Assembly (NCBI GenBank): GCA_004555055.1
Contig: SFJN01000017.1
Coordinates: forward strand, 1 to 23,192
Reading direction: 5' to 3'
Source: Bacteroidales bacterium
GTDB taxonomy: Bacteria; Bacteroidota; Bacteroidia; Bacteroidales; Bacteroidaceae
DNA: 23,192 nucleotides
The notes under the pieces were generated by a model. It was given only the letters and a program-made list of their open reading frames with translations. It had not been told where the DNA came from and made no database searches. The position numbers and the translations under genes were made by a program. Of the stretch, positions 7,806 to 17,212 are shown piece by piece (position 1 is the stretch's first letter; each line of letters opens with the position of its first letter).

Positions 7806-9794
7806 GTGTCAAAGAATTCCATCCCCGAAAACGCATTCCGCCCCCTCAAGCCGGGCGAAGAGTACGAACCGCTGATGCCTGCAAAGGCAAATCCCCGCGA
7901 GGTGACAGCATGGTCGCTCGTATGGGGTCTGCTCATGGCCGTCATCTTCAGCGCTGCCACGGCATACCTCGGTCTGAAGGTAGGCCAGGTGTTCGAAGCC
8001 GCCATCCCCATCACCATCATCGCCGTTGGACTGGCGAGCGCCACCAAGCGCAAGGACCCTCTTGGAGAGAACGTCATGATACAGTCCATCGGAGCATGCT
8101 CCGGCATGATTGTCGCAGGAGCCATCTTCACCCTTCCCGCACTCTACATCCTCGACTCCAAATTCCCCGATGCCGACATCACCGTCAGCTTCTTCGAGGT
8201 CTTCCTCTCCAGCCTCCTCGGCGGCTTCATCGGCATCCTCTTCCTCATCCCCTTCCGCAAGTATTTCGTGAAGGAGAAGCACGGCGAATACCCCTTCCCC
8301 GAAGCCACCGCCTCCACACAGGTGCTCATCTCGGGCGAGGGCGAAGGCAGTTCGGCGCTGCCCCTGGTGATTGCCTCGGTAGTGGGCGGACTCTACGACT
8401 TTGCCGTCAGCACCTTCGGCGCATGGGCCGAGAACTTCACTTCGGCATTCTGCACCCTCGGTCAGCAGTTCGCCATGAAGACGAAACTCTACTTCTCGTG
8501 CAACACCTCGGCAGCCCTGCTCGGTATGGGCTACATCATCGGTCTGAAGTATGCCGCCATCATGTGTGCCGGTTCGGTGCTCATCTGGTGGATTGCCGTG
8601 CCCGCCATTGCCCTCATCTGGCCTGAACTCGAGGTGAAGGAGGGCATCGCTGCCGCCACAGCATCGCCGCAGGAGATTTTCCAGTATGCCAAGAGCATCG
8701 GCATCGGCGGCATCGCCATGGCGGGCATCATCGGCGTGTGGAACAGCCGCTCCGTCATCCTCGGCAGCTTCTCCCTCATCCGTGCCGCCTTCGGCAAGAA
8801 GCAGGAGGCACAGGGCGAGGAGGAATGCCCCCGCACACAGCGCGACATCTCCATGAAGGTCATCGTCATGGGACTCGTCGTGTCGCTCCTTGCCACCTTC
8901 CTCTTCTTCCAGCTCGACGTCATGGGCGGCAACCTCCTCTTCTCGTGCGTGGCACTTGCCATCGTCTTCGTCATCTCCTTCCTCTTCACCACCGTGGCAG
9001 CGAACGCCATCGCCATCGTGGGTAGCAACCCTGTGAGCGGAATGACGCTGATGACCCTCATCCTTGCCAGCCTCATCATGTCGGTAGTCGGTCTGAAAGG
9101 CACCAGCGGCATGGTAGCGGCCCTCGTCATGGGTGGCGTGGTCTGCACCGCACTTTCCAGCGCCGGAGCCTTCATCACCGACCTGAAGATCGGATACTGG
9201 CTCGGCAGCACTCCTGCCAAGCAGCAGACCTTCAAGTTCCTCGGCGTACTCGTCAGCGCTGCTACGGCTGCCGGAGTCATCATGATCCTCAACGAGGCCT
9301 ACAGATTCACCCCCGACAATTCCGACGTTATGGCCGCTCCCCAGGCCCGTGCCATGGCTGCCGTCATCGAACCCCTCATGATGGGTCAGGGTGCGCCCTG
9401 GCTCCTCTACGGCATCGGTGCCGTCATCAGCCTCGTCATGAACGCCTGCGGCATCAGCGCCCTTGCCTTCGCCCTCGGCATGTTCATTCCCCTGCAGCTC
9501 AACCTTCCCCTCATCGTCGGCGGTGCCCTCAACTGGTTCGTCACCTCACGTTCGAAGAATCCCGAGGTGAACGCCGCACGCGGTGAACGCGGCACACTGC
9601 TCGCATCGGGCTTCATCGCCGGAGGAGCACTTATGGGCGTAGTGTCGGCAGGACTGACATTTGCCGGAGTGGACCTCTTCATCTGCGGCGGAGAATGGAT
9701 GAGCAGCACCGGCGGACAGCTCCTGAGCCTTGCCGCTTACATCGCACTCATCGTCTTCCTCTACCACGCCTGCAAGAAGGCCCGTAAGGACTGA
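7806..9794 (+). CDS. OPT-family oligopeptide transporter
   Basis: A 662-residue polytopic inner-membrane protein of the OPT family (PF03169), whose members import small peptides or metal-chelate complexes with protons. The N-terminus FRPLKPGEEYEPLMPA leads into the family pattern, where the first membrane helix is followed by the motif YLGLKVGQVFEAAIP. About 14-16 hydrophobic helices follow, with further typical segments such as GSNPVSGMTLMT and KIGYWLGSTPAKQQ. A short charged loop around KKQEAQGEEECPRTQRD separates two halves. The start is GTG at 7806; no in-frame ATG lies close upstream, and the start gives the normal N-terminal length. A strong terminator follows the stop. The substrate is not evident. 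Confidence 0.93.
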   Translation: MSKNSIPENAFRPLKPGEEYEPLMPAKANPREVTAWSLVWGLLMAVIFSAATAYLGLKVGQVFEAAIPITIIAVGLASATKRKDPLGENVMIQSIGACSGMIVAGAIFTLPALYILDSKFPDADITVSFFEVFLSSLLGGFIGILFLIPFRKYFVKEKHGEYPFPEATASTQVLISGEGEGSSALPLVIASVVGGLYDFAVSTFGAWAENFTSAFCTLGQQFAMKTKLYFSCNTSAALLGMGYIIGLKYAAIMCAGSVLIWWIAVPAIALIWPELEVKEGIAAATASPQEIFQYAKSIGIGGIAMAGIIGVWNSRSVILGSFSLIRAAFGKKQEAQGEEECPRTQRDISMKVIVMGLVVSLLATFLFFQLDVMGGNLLFSCVALAIVFVISFLFTTVAANAIAIVGSNPVSGMTLMTLILASLIMSVVGLKGTSGMVAALVMGGVVCTALSSAGAFITDLKIGYWLGSTPAKQQTFKFLGVLVSAATAAGVIMILNEAYRFTPDNSDVMAAPQARAMAAVIEPLMMGQGAPWLLYGIGAVISLVMNACGISALAFALGMFIPLQLNLPLIVGGALNWFVTSRSKNPEVNAARGERGTLLASGFIAGGALMGVVSAGLTFAGVDLFICGGEWMSSTGGQLLSLAAYIALIVFLYHACKKARKD

Positions 9795-9805
9795 TTCCAT
9801 ACATT

Positions 9806-9847
9806 GGGGGCACAGGATGCTACCCTAAACTTCGCTCCTGTGCCCCC
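9806..9847 (+). terminator. Strong intrinsic terminator after the OPT transporter gene
   Basis: GGGGGCACAGGA (9806-9817) and TCCTGTGCCCCC (9836-9847) are perfect 12-bp complements with an 18-base loop, 11 bases after the stop. A T-rich stretch (TGTTTCATGATTTT) follows. Confidence 0.85.
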
Positions 9848-9950
9848 TGTTTCATGATTTTATGGGAAAACATATGGAACTTCGTATGGAAGATTGGGGA
9901 AGATTCGATGCCAAGATTCAGAAATCATTCCGAAAGACATCGGTGAATTC

Positions 9951-10026
9951 CGCAGTAATCTGCCGTAAAAACAGCTGTATTCTGCCGTGAAAACCGCAGT
10001 ATTCTGCCGCGTAAACTGCGGTGTTA
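9951..10026. repeat. Three degenerate 22-bp tandem repeats upstream of recG
   Basis: The core CTGCCG recurs at 9960, 9982 and 10004, exactly 22 bases apart. Each unit continues with an A-rich run (GTAAAAAC, GTGAAAAC, CGTAAAC) and then a GC box (AGCTGT, CGCAGT, TGCGGT), linked by TAT or AAT. Each unit carries a small internal dyad such as CCGC with GCGG (10007-10021). The array lies in the 367-base gap between the transporter terminator and recG. The only open frame across it, on the minus strand, just translates the repeats and is not supported as a gene. Confidence 0.7.
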
Positions 10027-10161
10027 TACCTTGATAGTTTCCGCAGACCTGCGTAGTTTCAACCCCGTTCCTCCGCGTTCCCGGCCGCATTCCCCTCGTC
10101 GGAATGACGGTCCTCAACGTTTTCCCTTGTTGTTTTTCCCCTGTTTCCAACCGACAGACCC

Positions 10162-12258
10162 GTGTACAGTTTTCTCGACCAGGACATCACCTATCTCAAA
10201 GGCGTGGGACAAGCCCGTGCCCAGCTGCTGGCGTCGGAACTCGACATCCACACTGTGGCCGACCTGCTCCACCACTACCCTTTCCGTCACGAAGACCGTA
10301 CACGCATCTATCGCATCGACGAACTGCACGAGGGGATGCAGAACATCCAGCTACGCGGACAGATTATCGACGTCTCCACCGTAGGCGAAGGCCCCAAGCG
10401 ACGCCTGATGGCTACCTTCACCGACGGCACGGGATTCATCACCCTCATCTGGTTCCGCAGTCTGAAGACCATCAGCAAGATGTGTCAGATTGGCGTGACC
10501 TACCAGGTGTTCGGCGAGCCGAAGGTGTTTCAGCACAGCTTCAGCATCCCACATCCCGAAATGGAGGTGATGGAGCAGGTGCAGAACCGTCCGCTGCTCC
10601 GCATGCAGCCCGTCTATCATCTGACCGAGAAGCTGCAGGGACGGGGCATCACCTCGAAGTTCCTCAACCAGCTGGTGGCAAACGCCTTCGACAAGATTGC
10701 CTCCATCCCCGAGACCCTCTCGTCCGACCTCATCACCGCCCACCGGTTGGTGAGCCACGAACAGGCCATCCGCGACATCCACTTCAGCCAGAGTGCCGAA
10801 GCGGTGAGCAATGCCCGCCGCAGACTGAAATTCGAGGAACTCTTCTTCCTCCAGCTCTCCATCCTGCAATATGCCCGCTCGCGGCAGACGGTGACCGAGG
10901 GATGGCGCTTCCCGCGCGTCGCCGAGAAGTTCAACGCCTTCTACAGCCACGTGCTGCCCTTCAGCCTCACCGAGGCGCAGAAACGCGTCATCAGGGAGAT
11001 TCATGCCGACCTGAAGTCGGGGCACCAGATGAACCGCCTGCTGCAGGGCGATGTGGGTTCGGGCAAGACCATCGTCGCCGCATTGGTGGCCCTCCTTGCC
11101 ATCGACAACGGCTTCCAGGCGTGCATCATGGCTCCTACCGAAATTCTTGCCGAACAGCATTACCGCGGACTCTGCGACCAGATGCAGCAGATTGGCGTCA
11201 ACGTGGCGCTCCTCACCGGGAATGTCAAGGGGAAACAGCGCCGCGAAACCCTCGAAGGCATCAAGGAGGGAAGTATTCAGATTCTCGTCGGCACGCACGC
11301 CCTCATAGAGCCGAACGTGGAGTTCCGCAACCTCGGACTCGCCGTCATCGACGAGCAGCACCGCTTCGGCGTCAAGCAGCGCGCACAGTTGTGGACCAAA
11401 AACAGCCGGCCGCCACACATCCTCGTCATGACGGCCACGCCCATTCCACGCACCCTGGCTATGACTGTCTATGGCGACCTTGACGTGAGCGTCATCGACC
11501 AGCTGCCACCGGGACGCAAACCCATTGCCACTCGGCACTTTGCCTCGCGCGAGTACGAACGCATACGCCAGGGCGTGGAGATGGAACTCCGCCGCGGAAG
11601 GCAGGTCTACATCGTCTATCCCCTCATCAAGGAGAACGAAAAGCTCGACCTCAAGGCACTTGAAGAGGGATACGAAGAGACACAGCGGCGATTTCCGCAA
11701 TGGAAGGTGGGAATGGTGCACGGCAAGATGAAACCTGCCGAGAAGGACGCTGCCATGAAGGCCTTTGCCGCAAACGAGACCCAGATTCTCGTCTCCACCA
11801 CCGTCATTGAGGTGGGAGTGAACGTGCCGAATGCCTCGGTGATGATTGTGGAGAATGCCGAACGCTTCGGACTGGCACAGCTCCATCAGCTCCGCGGACG
11901 CGTGGGACGAGGGGCGGAACAGAGTTACTGCATCCTCGTCACCAAGGACCAGCTGGCGGAGAACACCCACGAACGAATGCAGATACTTGTAGAGACGAAC
12001 GACGGTTTCCGCATTGCCGAAGCCGACCTGAAGTTCCGCGGACCCGGCGACCTCGAGGGCACGGCACAGTCCGGACTGCCCATACAGCTGAAGATGGCCT
12101 CGCTCGTGGGCGACAGCGTAATGATGAGCGAAGCCCGCGAGGCGGCGGCACGCATCATCGAAGCCGACCCTGGGGAGCAACTCCCGCAATACCGCGTGCT
12201 CTGGACCCGCCTGCGGCAACTGAAGGCCAACCAGACAAACTATTCCGACATCTCATAG
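10162..12258 (+). CDS. recG: ATP-dependent DNA helicase RecG
   Basis: RecG remodels stalled replication forks and branched recombination intermediates. The 698-residue length fits the family. The N-terminal wedge domain begins with YLKGVGQARAQLL and contains the OB-fold (about 60-160). Helicase motifs are Walker A GDVGSGKT (296-303), the RecG-type motif II DEQH (397-400), motif III TATPIPRT (424-431) and motif VI QLRGRVGRG (576-584). The C-terminal part includes the TRG region following RGPGDLEGTAQSGLP. The start is GTG at 10162, giving the usual N-terminal MYSFLDQDITYLKGVG. The MATE gene follows after 51 bases, so the two are probably cotranscribed, without any obvious functional link. Confidence 0.97.
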   Translation: MYSFLDQDITYLKGVGQARAQLLASELDIHTVADLLHHYPFRHEDRTRIYRIDELHEGMQNIQLRGQIIDVSTVGEGPKRRLMATFTDGTGFITLIWFRSLKTISKMCQIGVTYQVFGEPKVFQHSFSIPHPEMEVMEQVQNRPLLRMQPVYHLTEKLQGRGITSKFLNQLVANAFDKIASIPETLSSDLITAHRLVSHEQAIRDIHFSQSAEAVSNARRRLKFEELFFLQLSILQYARSRQTVTEGWRFPRVAEKFNAFYSHVLPFSLTEAQKRVIREIHADLKSGHQMNRLLQGDVGSGKTIVAALVALLAIDNGFQACIMAPTEILAEQHYRGLCDQMQQIGVNVALLTGNVKGKQRRETLEGIKEGSIQILVGTHALIEPNVEFRNLGLAVIDEQHRFGVKQRAQLWTKNSRPPHILVMTATPIPRTLAMTVYGDLDVSVIDQLPPGRKPIATRHFASREYERIRQGVEMELRRGRQVYIVYPLIKENEKLDLKALEEGYEETQRRFPQWKVGMVHGKMKPAEKDAAMKAFAANETQILVSTTVIEVGVNVPNASVMIVENAERFGLAQLHQLRGRVGRGAEQSYCILVTKDQLAENTHERMQILVETNDGFRIAEADLKFRGPGDLEGTAQSGLPIQLKMASLVGDSVMMSEAREAAARIIEADPGEQLPQYRVLWTRLRQLKANQTNYSDIS

Positions 12259-12309
12259 ACTCTTTCCCCAACTTCCCGCTGCCGGCCACTATCCACCAGC
12301 AGCCAACCC

Positions 12310-13668
12310 ATGAAAAGGGGGGGAGGAGGGACAACGATTCCATCACATACCGTGCACAGACGCATCCTTTCCATAGCCATCCCATCCATCATAAGCAACA
12401 TCACGGTGCCGCTTCTCGGACTGGCCGATACCGCCATCACCGGGCATCTCGGCAGCGCGGCATACATGGCCGCCATTGCCATCGGCACCTCGGTGTTTTC
12501 TACCTGCTACTGGGTATTCTCCTTCCTGCGGATGGCCACCGGCGGACTCACCGCCCAACGCTACGGAGCCGCCGACTGGAGCGGTGCCCGCCTGTGCCTC
12601 AAACGTGCCATGGTGGTGGCGCTCGCCGTAAGCACTGTCATCATCCTGCTGCAGCAACCCCTCGCCACACTGGCCTTGAACCTCATGGATGCCTCGGGCG
12701 AGGTGCGTGCGCTCGCACTCCTCTATTTCCGCATCCTGGTATGGGGTGCTCCCGCCAGCCTTGCGCTCTTCGCCCTCAACGGATGGTTTATCGGCATGCA
12801 GGACGCCCGCTCTCCGATGTGGGTGGCACTCACCCAGAATGTCCTCAACGTGGGACTGAGCGCCTGGCTCGTCTTCGGCGCAGGATGGCGCATCGAGGGC
12901 GTGGCAACCGGCACACTTGCCGCACAGTGGACGGGATTCGTACTGGCGGCCATCCTTGCGCTCCGACGCTACCGCAGACTGCGCATGCAGCCCGACGGTG
13001 GAAGCCTGGAACGCGTCACCTGGCGGCGCTATTTCAGCGTAGGGCGCGACATCTTCATGCGCACACTCTGCCTCGTCAGCGTCATGTTCTCCTTCACCAT
13101 CTTCGGCGCACGGATGGGCGACACCGTACTTGCCGCCAACGCCATACTGATGCAGTTCTTCCTCTTCGTCAGCTACTTCATGGACGGCTTTGCCTATGCC
13201 GGCGAGGCACTCGGCGGACGCTTTCTGGGAGGCGGTAACCGCGGGGCATTCACAGCGCTCCACCGCGCCCTCTTTGTATGGGGCATCGCCATGGCGGCAG
13301 TGTTCACCCTCTACTTCGCCTTTGCCGGCGAGTGGACGGTATGTCTGCTCACCAACGTCGGGGCGGTTCGCCAGGCTGCCTTCCGCCTGCTGCCCGTGGC
13401 CATGGCCGTGCCCTTTGTCAGCATTGCCACCTTCATCTACGACGGCCTGTTCATCGGCATCACCGCCACCCGCGACATGTTCATCAGCACAGCCGCCGGC
13501 ACCCTCGGATACTTCGCCCTCACCGCCTTGGGCACGCACCTCCCCATAATGGCGCCCGAATGCTGGCTCTGGACGGCCTTCCTACTCTATCTTGCACTCC
13601 GCGGCAGCATACAGGCCTGCCTGCTCCCGGCAATCGTCAGGAGGAAATTCCACATGCACAAGGCATAA
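12310..13668 (+). CDS. MATE-family efflux transporter, DinF type
   Basis: A 452-residue inner-membrane protein with about 12 hydrophobic helices. The N-terminal pattern IPSIISNITVPLLGLADTAI, then GHLGS, and the segment YWVFSFLRMATGGLTAQRYG are hallmarks of the DinF subgroup of MATE exporters, which expel cationic drugs or metabolites using an ion gradient. Later segments (DGFAYAGEALGGRFLG and FDGLFIG-like YDGLFIGITATRDM) match the second half. The start codon is followed at once by a run of seven G (12317-12323) encoding a Gly-rich tail-like N-terminus, which is unusual and unlikely to be structured. A later start is not apparent before HRRILSIAIP, so the ATG at 12310 is kept. Confidence 0.92.
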   Translation: MKRGGGGTTIPSHTVHRRILSIAIPSIISNITVPLLGLADTAITGHLGSAAYMAAIAIGTSVFSTCYWVFSFLRMATGGLTAQRYGAADWSGARLCLKRAMVVALAVSTVIILLQQPLATLALNLMDASGEVRALALLYFRILVWGAPASLALFALNGWFIGMQDARSPMWVALTQNVLNVGLSAWLVFGAGWRIEGVATGTLAAQWTGFVLAAILALRRYRRLRMQPDGGSLERVTWRRYFSVGRDIFMRTLCLVSVMFSFTIFGARMGDTVLAANAILMQFFLFVSYFMDGFAYAGEALGGRFLGGGNRGAFTALHRALFVWGIAMAAVFTLYFAFAGEWTVCLLTNVGAVRQAAFRLLPVAMAVPFVSIATFIYDGLFIGITATRDMFISTAAGTLGYFALTALGTHLPIMAPECWLWTAFLLYLALRGSIQACLLPAIVRRKFHMHKA

Positions 13669-13769
13669 GCCCCGCACACCACACATACAAGCACATATAT
13701 AATAATATAATCAAAAAGGGAGCGCCTACCCCCATATAGGGTTTCCCCCATATCCTTTATCTGACAGAC

Positions 13770-14531
13770 ATGAAAAAGACAGCATTCATCACCGGTGCCA
13801 CAAGCGGCATCGGCGAAGCCTGCGCCCGGAAATTCGCAGAAGGCGGATACCGCCTCGTTATCACCGGACGCAACGCAGCAAAACTCGAAACCCTGAAGAC
13901 GGCACTCGAGGCCGAAGGTACGGAAGTACGCACCCTCGTCTTCGACGTCCGCAACGCCGCAGCGGCAAAGGCTGCCGTGGAAAGCCTCGAAGAAGCATGG
14001 GCCACTCCCGACGTGCTCATTAACAATGCCGGACTGGCACTCGGACTGGAAAAGGAATATGAGGGCGACATGACGGACTGGGACATCATGATCGACACCA
14101 ACATCAAGGGGCTGCTCACAATGACCCGCCTGCTGGTGCCCCGAATGGTGGCAAGGAATGCCGGACACGTCATCAACATCGGCAGCGTGGCAGGCGATGC
14201 AGCCTACGCCGGAGGCAACGTCTACTGCGCCACCAAGGCTGCCGTAAAGACCATCACCGACGGACTGCGCATCGATGTGGCGGAAACCGCCCTGCGCGTG
14301 ACGAACATCAAGCCCGGACTTGTAGAGACGAACTTCAGCCGCGTACGCTTCCATGGCGACTGCGAACGCGCCGACAAGGTGTACAAGGGCATCAAGCCTC
14401 TCACCGGTACCGACATTGCCGACGTGGCGTTCTATGCCGCCTCTGCGCCTGCTCACGTGCAGATTGCCGAGGTGCTCGTACTGGCCACGCACCAGGCTTC
14501 GGGCTCCGTCATGCACCGCGAAAACGTATAG
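13770..14531 (+). CDS. Short-chain dehydrogenase/reductase, YdfG-like
   Basis: A 253-residue classical SDR. The cofactor motif TGATSGIG is at 8-15 and NNAG at 85-88. The catalytic residues are Ser139 (NIGSVAG) and Tyr152/Lys156 (YCATK). Arg37 in the segment VITGRNAAKLE after the second strand suggests preference for NADP. The C-terminal half (IKPGLVETNFS, then ADKVYKG) resembles E. coli YdfG, which oxidises L-allo-threonine and 3-hydroxy acids, so an NADP-dependent 3-hydroxy acid dehydrogenase is the best guess; substrate is inferred only from similarity. The preceding 100-base gap contains an AT-rich patch near 13686-13708 that could hold a promoter. The next gene follows after 51 bases. Confidence 0.92.
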   Translation: MKKTAFITGATSGIGEACARKFAEGGYRLVITGRNAAKLETLKTALEAEGTEVRTLVFDVRNAAAAKAAVESLEEAWATPDVLINNAGLALGLEKEYEGDMTDWDIMIDTNIKGLLTMTRLLVPRMVARNAGHVINIGSVAGDAAYAGGNVYCATKAAVKTITDGLRIDVAETALRVTNIKPGLVETNFSRVRFHGDCERADKVYKGIKPLTGTDIADVAFYAASAPAHVQIAEVLVLATHQASGSVMHRENV

Positions 14532-14582
14532 ACGGATTCCGCACATCCTCAACCATGCAAAACCAAAAACTACAGAATAGAC

Positions 14583-16958
14583 ATGTTCCCGAAAAGAATC
14601 TTTTCCCTCATCACGGCTGGCCTTGCCTTCTGCGGCATCATGCAGGCCGGGACACCGGAGAGCTTCGAACTCTTTGAAGACTTCGACGACAGCAGCCATT
14701 TCACGGCGTCACAGACCGTTCCCGACGGGTGGCTCAGCCAGGGTACGTTGCCCTTCAAGCGCAAACTTACCAAAGACTACGGCGTGGCGGCACTGAGCGG
14801 CGACTATGCCATGGTGGCCAACAACTCCACGGCCTTCACCCGCGACGACGTGCTCTTCACTCCCATCGTCACACTTGCCGGAGGAAAACCCTGCACCCTT
14901 ACCTTCAACGTCTGGGGCAAGGCGTCACAGTATCCCGAGGTCAAGAACCTCGGCCTCAACGTACGAGCCGGACATACACAAAGCCTCGAGGCTCACGACA
15001 TCGAGGTGGGCAACGTGCCGGCGGCGGCCTACGGCGAATGGACGGAATTCACCTTTACCTTCACCCCCGAGGCCGACGGCGACTACTGCTTCTCGCTTGC
15101 CATCGACGCCACCGCAAACCCGCATCTCAACATGAAGGGCAACTTCATGATCGACGATGTGTGCATCAACGGCTGGAAACCCGGAGAGGGCGACGACCCC
15201 GACGTGGATCTCGAACCCAATCCCGACAACGAGGCGCTGGCCGAGGAACTGCCCTACTTCAACACCTTCGACAACCTCGACGGCGACTACGACGGCACAA
15301 GCTACCTGCCACGCCACTGGCTCAGCACGGGTACCATGCCCTTCGTCACCGGAAACATCAACGAACTGGAGGCGGTGACCGAAACCTGGTACCTCGTCTC
15401 CGAACAGTCGACCATGGCGCGCGACGAACGACTCTATTCGCCCTTCTTCATCCTTGAGGCTGGAAAGGAATACGACATTTCGTACTACCTCTATATGCCC
15501 GGCAACTATGTCTACACCGACCTCACCCTGACGGCTGGCTACGAACAGGATGCCGACTTCCAGCCTTTCACCCTGCAGCAGGTGAGCGGACGCTCCATCA
15601 CCGCATGGGAACTCCAGGAGGCCAAGTTCGTCCCCACAAAGTCGGGGGCCTACTGCTTTGCGCTGCAGTTCACCTCGGAATCGGGAATGGCGGGACGTGT
15701 AGCCATCGAGGACTTCCAGGTGACGGCTGAGCACATCATCGCCAAGCCATTTGCCGCATTCTCCATACCCGGAATCTTCGAAATCGGCGACAGCAACATG
15801 CTCACCTTCCCACAGCAGAAGGTAAGCGTAAGCAACACCTCGACGAACACCGATACCTGTCATTGGACCCTCGCACGGCCCGACGGCACCACCGAAGAGT
15901 CCGACGACTACGCCCCGTCGTTCAACTTCGACCTCTGGGGAGCCTACACCCTCACGCTCGAAGCTGAAAACACGTCGGGAAAACGTACGACATCGCACAC
16001 TTACAAGGTGATGCACATCGACGACTCGTATTCAGACTTCGGCATCACCACCTGGAACCCCAACGAGGATAAGCTCTACGACCGCGTCACCGGAGTGCCG
16101 GCATTCGAGGAAGAACGCGCCCCGAACGACACCGAACGCGACTACATCACGGGCTTCAACCGCTACTATACCGCCTTTGCCGAACGCTTCAGCGTACCCG
16201 CCGGAAACAAGACGAGCATCAAGAGCCTCCTCTACACCGAAGCCTTCTACCGCATCTGTCCCGACCGCAACAACAGCGACGCCTACAAGCCCTTCAGCAT
16301 CGTCATCTACAACGACATCAACGGCCGTCCCGACACCCGAAGGGTCGTTGCACGCATTGAGACCACCGTCGGCGAGGCCTTTGGATACTGCACCGTCAGC
16401 GGCAGCGGCGGAGGCGACATGCTGGGCGTGGAATTCGAAGAACCCATCACAGTGGATGGCTCATTCTACGTGGCTTTCGAATTCGACCCCACAATGACCG
16501 TCACCATCAGCGACCCGAACGTCGGACGTTCCTTCCTCGGACTTGCCGCCACCTCACACCGCAGCGGCGAAAGCACCCTCTACTGCCGCCCGAAGGCACT
16601 GCCCGAAGGCTCCAACGCCACCGTCGGCGAATGGTGCCGAGTGGAGGAGGTCCGCGACGACATGAAGGGCACCGGACTCTACCTTGTGCTCTGGACCGAC
16701 CTCACACCTGCCCAACCCGACGGCATCGTCAGCACCGCAGCAGGGACGGCACTGGCCGTTGCCCACGACGGTGACAACCTGATTATCCGCGGCACCGTGG
16801 CGGGCGAGAAAGTCAGCGTCACCACTGCCGACGGCCGCACCATAGGCCAGACCGTAGCCACCGGCGCACTCACCACCCTGCACATCCCTGCCACCGCCCT
16901 CCCCGCATGCTACATCGTACGCTGCGGCGACAAGAGCGTCAGGATGCTCCGCAAGTAA
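14583..16958 (+). CDS. Large secreted modular protein with PKD-like domain and type IX sorting tail
   Basis: The 791-residue protein has a signal peptide (about 1-22, ending QAG). Two homologous beta-sandwich modules follow, about 28-200 and 225-385; both contain a W-LS-GT-PF pattern (DGWLSQGTLPF and RHWLSTGTMPF) and a matching strand pair (VLFTPIVTLAGGKP and RLYSPFFILEAGKE). These resemble the carbohydrate- or peptide-binding modules of cleaved-adhesin/choice-of-anchor proteins. A PKD-like domain runs about 390-480, then another beta-rich module to about 720. The last 65 residues have the form of a Por-type C-terminal sorting domain (VSVTTADGRTIGQ and LPACYIVRCGDKSVRMLRK), so the protein is probably exported by the type IX system. 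No catalytic motif is visible; an adhesin or binding role is inferred. A terminator hairpin follows. Confidence 0.87.
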   Translation: MFPKRIFSLITAGLAFCGIMQAGTPESFELFEDFDDSSHFTASQTVPDGWLSQGTLPFKRKLTKDYGVAALSGDYAMVANNSTAFTRDDVLFTPIVTLAGGKPCTLTFNVWGKASQYPEVKNLGLNVRAGHTQSLEAHDIEVGNVPAAAYGEWTEFTFTFTPEADGDYCFSLAIDATANPHLNMKGNFMIDDVCINGWKPGEGDDPDVDLEPNPDNEALAEELPYFNTFDNLDGDYDGTSYLPRHWLSTGTMPFVTGNINELEAVTETWYLVSEQSTMARDERLYSPFFILEAGKEYDISYYLYMPGNYVYTDLTLTAGYEQDADFQPFTLQQVSGRSITAWELQEAKFVPTKSGAYCFALQFTSESGMAGRVAIEDFQVTAEHIIAKPFAAFSIPGIFEIGDSNMLTFPQQKVSVSNTSTNTDTCHWTLARPDGTTEESDDYAPSFNFDLWGAYTLTLEAENTSGKRTTSHTYKVMHIDDSYSDFGITTWNPNEDKLYDRVTGVPAFEEERAPNDTERDYITGFNRYYTAFAERFSVPAGNKTSIKSLLYTEAFYRICPDRNNSDAYKPFSIVIYNDINGRPDTRRVVARIETTVGEAFGYCTVSGSGGGDMLGVEFEEPITVDGSFYVAFEFDPTMTVTISDPNVGRSFLGLAATSHRSGESTLYCRPKALPEGSNATVGEWCRVEEVRDDMKGTGLYLVLWTDLTPAQPDGIVSTAAGTALAVAHDGDNLIIRGTVAGEKVSVTTADGRTIGQTVATGALTTLHIPATALPACYIVRCGDKSVRMLRK

Positions 16959-17020
16959 GTTTACGCCTCAGACATAACGACACAGGCAGCTGACACCCTC
17001 GGCATGTTGCCCATAATGAT

Positions 17021-17056
17021 AGGGGTATTCACCGGAATTGAACGGTGGATACCCCT
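17021..17056 (+). terminator. Intrinsic terminator after the secreted modular protein gene
   Basis: AGGGGTATTCACC (17021-17033) pairs with GGTGGATACCCCT (17044-17056), 13 pairs with one G-U, and a 10-base loop. T-rich TTGTTT follows. Confidence 0.8.
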
Positions 17057-17136
17057 TTGTTTCGGTCTGTCGCCAAGCAGCATTTTTGTCTTATCCGAAT
17101 GTCTTTTCCTGCACCGCAGGCTGCATACATACAAAG

Positions 17137-17186
17137 GCCGCACCTTTCCGCCCCCAAACCTAATACGGGGAGCAGAAAGGTGCGGC
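17137..17186 (-). terminator. Intrinsic terminator of the leftward VWA gene
   Basis: GCCGCACCTTTC (17137-17148) and GAAAGGTGCGGC (17175-17186) are perfect 12-bp complements with a 26-base loop that contains a further C5/G4 pairing. Read leftwards it lies 27 bases beyond the VWA stop and is followed by CTTTGTATG. It faces the rightward terminator at 17021-17056. Confidence 0.75.
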
Positions 17187-17212
17187 GTCTTGATTACATG
17201 GTGACTCGCGTC

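Noticed and set aside
9951..10026. Possible CRISPR array in the 22-bp repeats
   Set aside because: Units are directly adjacent and degenerate, with no unique spacers and no cas genes in the window.
10104..11483. A 459-codon frame overlapping recG in the same direction
   Set aside because: Its product is Arg/Pro/His-rich and low complexity, typical of a shifted reading of a GC-rich gene; RecG motifs lie in the other frame.
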